This document shows, piece by piece, positions 52,734-59,700 of a stretch of DNA of 64,000 nt. Source of the DNA: G963662675 sp963662675 (lineage in GTDB: Bacteria > Bacteroidota > Bacteroidia > Bacteroidales > Prolixibacteraceae); assembly GCA_963662675.2 (NCBI GenBank), contig CAXXHP010000001.1:124001-188000 (forward strand), written 5' to 3'. Within the stretch, counting starts at the first letter, position 1, and each line of letters starts with the position of its first letter. A program made the position numbers and the translations under genes. Below the pieces are notes generated by a model. The model saw nothing but the letters and a program-made list of their open reading frames with translations, was not told where the DNA came from and made no database searches.

Positions 52734-54125
52734 ATGAGTTACGATATATTAGTTATTGGGAGCGGCCCCGGCGGCTACGTTGCTGCAATAAGAGCTGCTC
52801 AACTTGGAATGAAAGTCGGGGTTGTTGAAAAAGAAAACCTTGGTGGAATTTGTCTGAATTGGGGTTGTATTCCTACAAAATCATTGCTGAAAAGTGTGCA
52901 AGCATACGAGTACGCCAAGCATGCATCTGATTATGGTGTTTCCATTTCCGGAGAGGTGAAACCCGATTTTGGAGCGATGGTAAAGCGTAGCCGCAGTGTT
53001 GCCGAAGGAATGAGCAAGGGGATTCAGTTTCTTTTAAAAAAAAATAAAATTGAAGTAATAAACGGTTTTGGACGCCTCTTGGGTGGAAATGCCGTAGAAG
53101 TGCTTGATGAAACGGGGCATCGTTCCAATCATTCAGCAAAGCACATTATTCTGGCTACAGGTGCACGTTCGCGTGAATTGCCCAATCTGGAGCAAGATGG
53201 GGAAAAAGTGATTGGCTACCGAGAAGCCATGACATTACCCAAGCAGCCCAAATCAATACTGGTCGTCGGATCAGGAGCAATTGGTAGTGAGTTTGCCTAT
53301 TTTTATCAGTCTATTGGAACAGAGGTCACTTTAGTGGAATACATGCCTAACGTAATTCCAAATGAGGACGAGGAAGTTTCTAAAACGCTTGAACGCTCAT
53401 TTAAAAAAATGAAGATGAAAGTGCTTACCGGTGCATCCGTTGAGTCTGTAGATACTTCAGGTAAACTTTGCAAGGTAACTGTTAAAACAAAAAAAGGAGA
53501 AGAGATTATTGAGGCTGAAATTGTGCTTTCAGCAGTCGGTATTGCACCAAATATTGAAAATGTTGGTATTGAGGAAGTCGGTGTAGTGATTGAAAAAGGA
53601 AAGATTAAAGTAGACGATTTCTACCGGACTAACGTCGCTGGCGTTTATGCAATTGGCGATATTATTCACGGACCTGCATTGGCGCATGTGGCATCTGCGG
53701 AAGGAATTGCCTGCGTGGAAAAAATAGCCGGTTTAAATCCGCAAGCCATTGATTATGGTAATATCCCGGGATGTACCTATACAAGCCCGGAAGTGTCTTC
53801 TGTTGGAATGACAGAGAAGCAAGCGAAAGAAGCGGGTTATGACATTAAGGTTGGTAAATTCCCATATTCGGCAAGTGGAAAGGCAAGCGCTGCCGGACAA
53901 AAAGATGGCTTTGTGAAGTTGATCTTTGATTCGAAATACGGAGAATTGCTTGGTGGACATATGATTGGAGGCAATGTGACTGAAATTGTTGCAGAACTGG
54001 TTGTTGCCAAGCGATTGGAAATAACAGGACATGAATTGATGAAATCCATTCATCCACATCCAACCATGAGTGAAGCAATTATGGAAGCTGCCGCTGCTGC
54101 CTACGATGAAGTGATTCATTTGTAA
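52734..54125 (+). CDS. lpdA: Dihydrolipoyl dehydrogenase
   Basis: The 463-residue E3 flavoprotein of 2-oxoacid dehydrogenase complexes or the glycine cleavage system. FAD motif VIGSGPGGYVAAI, redox disulfide C40/C45 in GGICLNWGCIPTK, NAD motif VVGSGAIGSEFAYF and the active-site HPHPTMSE histidine are all intact. No E1/E2 genes lie next to it; a stand-alone E3 is common in this phylum. Confidence 0.95.
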   Translation: MSYDILVIGSGPGGYVAAIRAAQLGMKVGVVEKENLGGICLNWGCIPTKSLLKSVQAYEYAKHASDYGVSISGEVKPDFGAMVKRSRSVAEGMSKGIQFLLKKNKIEVINGFGRLLGGNAVEVLDETGHRSNHSAKHIILATGARSRELPNLEQDGEKVIGYREAMTLPKQPKSILVVGSGAIGSEFAYFYQSIGTEVTLVEYMPNVIPNEDEEVSKTLERSFKKMKMKVLTGASVESVDTSGKLCKVTVKTKKGEEIIEAEIVLSAVGIAPNIENVGIEEVGVVIEKGKIKVDDFYRTNVAGVYAIGDIIHGPALAHVASAEGIACVEKIAGLNPQAIDYGNIPGCTYTSPEVSSVGMTEKQAKEAGYDIKVGKFPYSASGKASAAGQKDGFVKLIFDSKYGELLGGHMIGGNVTEIVAELVVAKRLEITGHELMKSIHPHPTMSEAIMEAAAAAYDEVIHL

Positions 54126-54151
54126 CGAAGCATTGAAATAGGAAATATGTT

Positions 54152-54192
54152 AAGGGATCCCATCTTCTCAAAAGATCGGATCCCTTGCTTTT
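54152..54192 (+). terminator. Terminator after lpdA
   Basis: AAGGGATCCCATCTT (54152-54166) and AAGATCGGATCCCTT (54172-54186), one mismatch, short loop, then TGCTTTT. Confidence 0.8.
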
Positions 54193-54200
54193 AAATATTT

Positions 54201-54240
54201 ATTGAGGGTGTCACGTTAAGTGATGCCCTCAATGTTTTTT
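54201..54240 (+). terminator. Second terminator hairpin in tandem
   Basis: ATTGAGGGTGTCAC (54201-54214) pairs with GTGATGCCCTCAAT (54220-54233) with two G-T pairs, loop of five, then GTTTTTT. No gene lies between it and the first hairpin. Confidence 0.82.
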
Positions 54241-54280
54241 GCATAAATACCGAATGTCTTAACTTATAAAGCGACAATCT

Positions 54281-54294
54281 ATGTTTATAAACAT
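54281..54294. promoter_or_regulatory. 14-base palindrome, candidate operator
   Basis: ATGTTTATAAACAT is a perfect palindrome, 186 bases before the first tandem lipoprotein gene. GGGGCGCATTTTCCCC follows at 54305-54320. The rest of 54241-54479 shows no gene. Confidence 0.4.
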
Positions 54295-54432
54295 GCGTAT
54301 TGGTGGGGCGCATTTTCCCCAAAGTCGGATTAATTAATATTGCACAATGATTTTTTAAGGTAAAAGAGACGCAACCATTCCTTGTCATTATTAATCTTAA
54401 TTATCTTCACTAGTAATTTAAAGTTATCAGTC

Positions 54433-54440
54433 TACTTTTG
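54433..54440 (+). promoter_or_regulatory. Predicted -7 element for the lipoprotein triplet
   Basis: TACTTTTG, an exact TAnnTTTG match, 39 bases before the ATG at 54480. No TTG at the standard distance is apparent. Confidence 0.45.
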
Positions 54441-54479
54441 CTGTAAGGCTTTAGTATTAACCAGGTCAAAAACACTAAA

Positions 54480-55034
54480 ATGAAACCTAAAAAATTAAAA
54501 TCATCATTAATCCTGCTGTTTTTACTGCCCTTAAGCATAACTATTTTGGGAACAGGATGTGAAAAAGATGAACCCGAAGAAGAACAAGTATTTAGCACAG
54601 AAACACCCCCAGGATTTTCAATATACAAAACCAATGGGGATTATTTCGATCTTGTTAATATTGGTATGCGTGATGATAATATAGTAAGGACACCTACATT
54701 TATTTCTGGAGATAAACTTGATATTGAAGGGAGTAAGATCACGTATAAATATAGGACAAAGTTGGAGGATGGTTATATTTTAGATAGAGAAGCAGTTTAT
54801 ACGACAGATGCTTTTCTGGATCTAACGATAGAAGAATATTATAATTGGGAAATTGATAACGAAACATACAGTATGCCTCATGATCTGATTGAAGATCATA
54901 TTCTTGATACATCACCATATACTGAATTCTGGCAAACAGAAAGTAATATTGAAAGTAACGAATTTGCTAAAAGTGAGATTAATGAATTAATTAAAAACAA
55001 CCAATTAAGTCTTTATTTTAATAAACTAAAGTGA
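54480..55034 (+). CDS. Tandem surface-lipoprotein paralogue 1
   Basis: 184 residues. Signal peptide with lipobox LGTGC (C27), followed at once by EKDEPEEE, which fits the X-K-(D/E)2-X lipoprotein export signal that targets lipoproteins to the cell surface in this phylum. A globular domain with NGDYFDLV and FWQTE and the C-terminal SEINELIKNNQLSLYFNKLK follow. No family is recognised. First of three head-to-tail copies. It shares near-identical first 55 codons with copy 3, whereas the middle has diverged. Confidence 0.85.
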   Translation: MKPKKLKSSLILLFLLPLSITILGTGCEKDEPEEEQVFSTETPPGFSIYKTNGDYFDLVNIGMRDDNIVRTPTFISGDKLDIEGSKITYKYRTKLEDGYILDREAVYTTDAFLDLTIEEYYNWEIDNETYSMPHDLIEDHILDTSPYTEFWQTESNIESNEFAKSEINELIKNNQLSLYFNKLK

Positions 55035-55036
55035 AT

Positions 55037-55582
55037 ATGAGAAAATTGAAATCATCATTAATCCTGTTGTTTTTACTGCCCTTAAGCATAACTATTTTGG
55101 GAACAGGGTGCGAAAAAGATGAACCCGAAGAAGAACAAGTATTTAGCACTGAATTTCCGGGTTTTGCAATTTATAAAACCAATGGGGATTATTTTGATCT
55201 CGTTGATGTGGGAATGCAAGATGATATTATTGTTCGCCAACCAACTTTTGCATATGGGAATACAGTTGATCTGTATGATAATATTGTTTCTTATAGTAAA
55301 AGACAAAAATTAGAAAATAACTATATTTTGGGTATATCTGCAGTCCTTTCCACTGATGTATTTTTAGATATTAGTATAGCAGAATATTATCAATGGGAAA
55401 TTGAAAACGATACATACTGCATGCCTGTTGATTCATTATATAACCACATTTTGGATCAAAATCCATATTCTGAATTTTGGAAATTAAAAGAAAATCTTGA
55501 CATAAAAGAGCTTACGAAATCCGAAATTAATGAGCTAATAAAAAATAATAAATTAAGTCTTTATTTTAATAAACTAAAGTGA
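55037..55582 (+). CDS. Tandem surface-lipoprotein paralogue 2
   Basis: 181 residues from the ATG at 55037; an upstream GTG at 55031 overlaps the first gene's stop but copy 1 aligns with the ATG. Same signal peptide, lipobox and CEKDE export signal. Its third domain residues (FPGFAIYKTNGDYFDLVDVG) diverge from copies 1 and 3, where a TPPGFSIYKTNGDY form is found. The C-terminus again reads SEINELIKNNKLSLYF. Same two-base gap and junction to copy 3, implying repeated unequal crossing-over. Confidence 0.85.
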   Translation: MRKLKSSLILLFLLPLSITILGTGCEKDEPEEEQVFSTEFPGFAIYKTNGDYFDLVDVGMQDDIIVRQPTFAYGNTVDLYDNIVSYSKRQKLENNYILGISAVLSTDVFLDISIAEYYQWEIENDTYCMPVDSLYNHILDQNPYSEFWKLKENLDIKELTKSEINELIKNNKLSLYFNKLK

Positions 55583-55584
55583 AT

Positions 55585-56133
55585 ATGAGAAAATTGAAAT
55601 CATCATTAATCCTGCTGTTTTTACTGCCCTTAAGCATAACTATTTTGGGAACAGGCTGTGAAAAAGATGAACCCGAAGAAGAACAAGTATTTAGCACAGA
55701 AACACCCCCAGGATTTTCAATATACAAAACCAATGGGGATTATTTTGATCTTGTTGATGTTGGAGTGCGAGATGAAACTATTTTTCGTAAATCAACTTAT
55801 GCTTGTGACAATTCAGTAGATGAAACCGATAGCAAAATTTCTTATAGATATAGAACAGAATTAGTTGATAATTATATTCTTGATCAGGAGGCATATTTTA
55901 ATACTGATGCTTTTCTTAATATCACAATCTCTGAATATTATACATGGGAGATTGAAAATGACAGATGCAGTATGCCGAGTTCAATATTACTTGAACATAT
56001 CCTTGATACATCTCCATATTCTGAATTTTGGGAGTTAAAAGAAGATATTGAAAAAGATGAATTAACTAGAAGTGAGATTAATGAGCTAATAAAAAATAAT
56101 AACCTAAGTCTATACTTTGAAAAACTTAAATAA
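55585..56133 (+). CDS. Tandem surface-lipoprotein paralogue 3
   Basis: 182 residues from the ATG at 55585. N-terminal block nearly identical to copy 1 for about 165 bases, then divergent (VDVGVRDETIFRKSTYACD). Cysteines in YACD and DRCSMP of this copy have no match in the others at the first position. C-terminus RSEINELIKNNNLSLYFEKLK keeps the shared motif (shown in two parts: RSEINELIKNN, NLSLYFEKLK). No homologue recognised. Last gene of the array; serpin gene is convergent. Confidence 0.85.
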   Translation: MRKLKSSLILLFLLPLSITILGTGCEKDEPEEEQVFSTETPPGFSIYKTNGDYFDLVDVGVRDETIFRKSTYACDNSVDETDSKISYRYRTELVDNYILDQEAYFNTDAFLNITISEYYTWEIENDRCSMPSSILLEHILDTSPYSEFWELKEDIEKDELTRSEINELIKNNNLSLYFEKLK

Positions 56134-56200
56134 ATAAGAGCCTCACATTGTGAAACCCTTATCTTTTTAAATAAAATGAATACCGAATTGATTGTTGTTC

Positions 56201-57439
56201 TTATTCTCCGTTATCTAATGGGTTTGATACTTTCCCGATAAATAGAATGGCATTTGTATCTTTCTCGCGAATGGCAAAAATAAAAGGGTGATCAACATTA
56301 AAAATGGATTCCTGCCCCATTGAAGTGGTCTCAAATGTGATTGCGGTTACTGCTGCGGCTTCTGTTCCTTCTTCATCAACCTTAATATACGATTTGTGAA
56401 GTACCTCTGAAATGTATAGGTAAACATTGGCTATGCCCGAAAAGTCAGCATCAGTTGTTGAGAAAGCATCCTGCATTCCCAATAACCTGAGATTGTCAAC
56501 GAGGCTATTTTGATAAGAAAACTCAAACTTGGGAAAATAAACCGTTTTGCTTGTGGTGTACATATCTTCCAACCACATTTCAATATTGTTAGGATTTAGA
56601 AGTGCTGCTATCTCATTTGCTGAATGCCCTTCATGAGGAAGAAAAATCAGCATGGAATATTTATCGCTGCCATAGGGGAGTTCTAATAATTCGAACTCGT
56701 TCTGGCTGGTGTAATTAAAGCTTTCTTTGATTGTCATTGTTGGCACATCTACCTCTGTGCCCGATTTTATTTGGAAAGCTCGGTCATGCGTTTCCTGTTC
56801 ATCAAACTGGTATGTCCATTCACCTTTAAAGTAAATGGCATTTATTAGATAGAGTACATCGTTTGGTGAAACCTGATCCAAAATGCTTTCGATTTTATCT
56901 TTTGTTTTTGCTTTCACCCAATTGTTTACGGTGTTCAATGTGCCATTTGAATCTGCAAAATCCAATCCTTCAATTTCTGCTTCGTAGTAGTAGCGGTTGG
57001 TATCAAGAAAGGCTTGGTTGAGAGAATATGCCTGATTGTAGAAAATAGAATTGGCTATGGATAGCTCAACTTCTGGGTCATGGCTAGCTAATGCTTCCAC
57101 TAAATTTTTATAGGCTTTGTTTATGTCGGTTGAGCTTAATCCGTTTTTGTGGAGCATCTCTTCCATTTGTGATTTTGTGTCACCTTCTGCTCCATTATAG
57201 ACCATGGCAAGTGCTAATGAAACACTCATTGGCGAAACCATCAAATTATCATTCTCAGTTTCTTCGTTAACGATGAGGTTTAAAAGCTCAAATCCAAATT
57301 GATTGTCAGCTTCAATCACCTGTTCAGATTTTAGGCTTATCTGAATGTCTGTTGATGTGGGTTCGGGGTCTTCTTCTTGGCAAGAAGTAGTTGCCATAAT
57401 AAGCAGCATGATGAAAGATGTAAAAATCAAATTTCGCAT
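56201..57439 (-). CDS. Secreted serpin with inhibitory-type reactive loop
   Basis: 412 residues. Signal peptide ending in ATTSC (C20, a loose lipobox) followed by QEEDPEP, again acidic, so a surface lipoprotein is likely. The body is a full serpin fold. The hinge VDEEGTEAAAVTA fits inhibitory serpins (small residues at P12-P9). Aligned on alpha1-antitrypsin with no gaps to the FN.(D/P)HPF shutter, the predicted P1-P1' is T-S in ETTSMGQ, which would suit elastase-like proteases (inference). Serpins are rare in bacteria. Stand-alone gene beside the lipoprotein array. Confidence 0.93.
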   Translation of the reverse strand: MRNLIFTSFIMLLIMATTSCQEEDPEPTSTDIQISLKSEQVIEADNQFGFELLNLIVNEETENDNLMVSPMSVSLALAMVYNGAEGDTKSQMEEMLHKNGLSSTDINKAYKNLVEALASHDPEVELSIANSIFYNQAYSLNQAFLDTNRYYYEAEIEGLDFADSNGTLNTVNNWVKAKTKDKIESILDQVSPNDVLYLINAIYFKGEWTYQFDEQETHDRAFQIKSGTEVDVPTMTIKESFNYTSQNEFELLELPYGSDKYSMLIFLPHEGHSANEIAALLNPNNIEMWLEDMYTTSKTVYFPKFEFSYQNSLVDNLRLLGMQDAFSTTDADFSGIANVYLYISEVLHKSYIKVDEEGTEAAAVTAITFETTSMGQESIFNVDHPFIFAIREKDTNAILFIGKVSNPLDNGE

Positions 57440-57576
57440 ATCTTTTTTGTTGACGTGTTGACACTAAGATTGTTTTTCTTTTAAAATGGTTGCGTGAGTT
57501 TTTGAGAATTTATTATGTGATCATGTAACGCAACCATTTGAGCTTTTATTCCATCTCATTGCCAGGGGACAAAGAA

Positions 57577-57609
57577 TTGCTTCAAAATTGGAGGAATTCG
57601 TTAATTTTG
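57577..57609 (+). promoter_or_regulatory. Predicted promoter of the ECF sigma operon
   Basis: TTG at 57577-57579, 22-base spacer and TAATTTTG at 57602-57609, an exact TAnnTTTG match. Expected start near 57616, 15 bases before the start codon. Confidence 0.5.
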
Positions 57610-57630
57610 ATTTTGACCAATTGATTAACC

Positions 57631-58191
57631 TTGGAGGAACTAACTCAGCTTATTAAAGAATGTGCAGCTGGAAAAACGAAGGCACAGGCTCGTTTATACC
57701 AGATGTTTGCCCCCAAAATGCTTGGTGTATGCTTGCGCTATTCAAAAGAAAAAGAAGAAGCTGAAGATAACCTCCATGAAGGTTTTATTAAGGTTTTTGA
57801 TAAAATTGGAACATTTAGACATGAAGGTTCATTTGAAGGTTGGATGAAAAGAGTGATGGTTAATATTTCGTTGGAAAAATTTAGGAAGCAACGTGTTGTT
57901 TTTCCTGTTGAAGATGTAGTCGCATATGAAACACCTGATTTGAACGATGAAATAATATCAGAGATATCAGCAAATGACTTGCTGGATTTAGTCCGGGAAT
58001 TACCTGCCCGATACCAAATGGTTTTCAATTTATATGTTATTGAAGGATTGAATCATAAAGAAATAGCCGAAGAAATGGGGATTTCCATAGGAACGTCTAA
58101 ATCGAATTTGGCACGTGCCCGAATGATACTGAAAAAGAAAATTGTGGAATGTTTTGATGAGAAAATAATTGTTCTGCATGATAGAAAATGA
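57631..58191 (+). CDS. ECF-type sigma-70 family sigma factor
   Basis: 186 residues. Region 2 (about 24-92: RLYQMFAPKMLGVCLRYS, FEGWMKRVMVN) and region 4 (about 122-172: VIEGLNHKEIAEEMGISIG) are clear. The start is TTG at 57631: an in-frame stop lies 7 bases upstream and the next ATG would cut region 2. Overlaps the next gene by 14 bases, so that gene is its natural partner, probably its anti-sigma regulator. Confidence 0.93.
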   Translation: MEELTQLIKECAAGKTKAQARLYQMFAPKMLGVCLRYSKEKEEAEDNLHEGFIKVFDKIGTFRHEGSFEGWMKRVMVNISLEKFRKQRVVFPVEDVVAYETPDLNDEIISEISANDLLDLVRELPARYQMVFNLYVIEGLNHKEIAEEMGISIGTSKSNLARARMILKKKIVECFDEKIIVLHDRK

Positions 58192-59572
58192 CAACATATT
58201 GGATGATTTGTTCCGCTCGAAATTAGCAGATTTTGAGCAAGCACCCTCTTCGAATGTTTGGGAGCAGATACAGCAATTCCAAAGTGCAAAGAAGAAGAAA
58301 CGTCTGTTTTTGATTTTGCGCCTTAGCGGAGTCGCGGCTGCTCTTTTGCTTGCTTTCGTGTTTGGTTGGCAATCCTATCAAAGTAATAATGATACGGTTC
58401 TTATTCCTAATACAATCGAACAGCAGATGGTTGATGCCGAAGACAAAATGGTAGATGAGGCTGTCGAAATAGAATCTTCAGTTTTGGTAGAAAACGAGCC
58501 TGTAATATCAGAAAAAGAAATTGTCCCTGAACCAATATTTACTGATGTTGTTGTAGCTGAAGCTTCTCAGAAGCCTGTGCAGCAGCAAACTCAACCGCTG
58601 AACCTTCGTCAGACAAGTGAAGATATGATGGTTCTAAAACCTGTATCTTCCTTGCTTGTTGAATTAGATCCGTCAGTCATTAGGCTAAAAGAGTTTTCAT
58701 TTTTGGTGACTCAAAATAATCCGATGCTCACCGATGGAGATAAGATGTTGATAGAAGAAAACAAAAAACAGATGGCGATGAATGAAGCAGATGATCCGGG
58801 AACATCGTGGAGTGTTGGTATGGTTTTAGTTCCTGCCTATTCTGTCAATCAAAGTTCGCACGGAGCCGTTTATGCAAGCAATATGTCTTATGCCGGGGCG
58901 AATAATGAGGTGAAAATTGATGGTGGATTTACGGTGGAATATAAGGTCGGTAAAAGATGGAGCATTCAAAGTGGAGTCTATTATAATCGACAAGGACAAT
59001 CATCCACAAATCAGGCGTCTTATAAGAGCTTGTCATATGATAATGTTGACGTTGCAGAGGGCTATTTTGCCACTGCTGTTTCTATTCAATCCGACAATGT
59101 GCAAATGAATTCTGTCGCTGGTGTAATAGAGATTAATGAATTACCTGCTGATGTACAGCTTACAAATACGCTAGAAACTACAAGTTCAAGGAGTGAGGCT
59201 TCATTATCAAAAGCTACATTTGATCAACGTTTTGAGTATGTTGAGTTGCCTTTCATTATTCGGTATCAAATTTTGGATGCAGGATTTGAGCTGCAAGTTT
59301 TAGGTGGGATAAATACCGGCTTATTGGTAAGCAATAAAACTTATCTTGAAAATGAAGAAGGTCGATATAATGTCGGTAAAACCCAAAGCATGAGTAAGTT
59401 TAATTATTCTACAAGCATGGGTTTAGGCTTGGGGTATAAGTTGAATAACAATCTCAAAATTAGAGTGGAGCCTCAAGTGAAATATTATCTAGGTTCGTTA
59501 AATAATAATCCTGAGGTTACGTTTAAACCCTATTCGATTGGAGTCTATACCGGATTGAACTATAATTTCTAA
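58178..59572 (+). CDS. Anti-sigma-like head fused to outer-membrane-barrel-like domain
   Basis: 464 residues from the ATG at 58178; the frame extends to a TTG at 58169, which is less likely. Residues 1-42 are cytoplasmic-looking, with WEQIQQFQS and a basic KKKKR stop; one helix at about 43-63; a long low-complexity acidic stretch (70-140). From about 205 the sequence turns into alternating beta-strands ending GVYTGLNYNF, like outer-membrane barrels. So one polypeptide appears to cross the inner membrane and end in a barrel-like domain. It overlaps the sigma factor gene, suggesting an anti-sigma role. Confidence 0.78.
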   Translation: MIENDNILDDLFRSKLADFEQAPSSNVWEQIQQFQSAKKKKRLFLILRLSGVAAALLLAFVFGWQSYQSNNDTVLIPNTIEQQMVDAEDKMVDEAVEIESSVLVENEPVISEKEIVPEPIFTDVVVAEASQKPVQQQTQPLNLRQTSEDMMVLKPVSSLLVELDPSVIRLKEFSFLVTQNNPMLTDGDKMLIEENKKQMAMNEADDPGTSWSVGMVLVPAYSVNQSSHGAVYASNMSYAGANNEVKIDGGFTVEYKVGKRWSIQSGVYYNRQGQSSTNQASYKSLSYDNVDVAEGYFATAVSIQSDNVQMNSVAGVIEINELPADVQLTNTLETTSSRSEASLSKATFDQRFEYVELPFIIRYQILDAGFELQVLGGINTGLLVSNKTYLENEEGRYNVGKTQSMSKFNYSTSMGLGLGYKLNNNLKIRVEPQVKYYLGSLNNNPEVTFKPYSIGVYTGLNYNF

Positions 59573-59700
59573 AAAAAGATAATTCTATATTAAACCCGGT
59601 TAACAAAACTTAGTCAAAGTGAAGTTGTAAGTTATTGATATTGTTTTAATGATTTGCGCAAAAAACCAAACCCAGAACTAAAACTTGACATCCCTGATTC

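Larger units (their letters stand above)
54480..56133 (+). repeat. Tandem triplicated gene array
   Basis: Three copies of about 550 bases. The start of each copy (signal peptide and linker, roughly the first 110 bases) and the junction TTTAATAAACTAAAGTGAATATGAG (shown split: TTTAATAAACTAAAG then TGAATATGAG) are almost identical, while the middles differ widely. Copies 1 and 3 stay near-identical for about 165 bases. Confidence 0.9.

Noticed and set aside
54480..56133. CRISPR or short tandem repeat
   Set aside because: The repeats are about 550 bases, coding and imperfect, so the array is gene duplication and not CRISPR.
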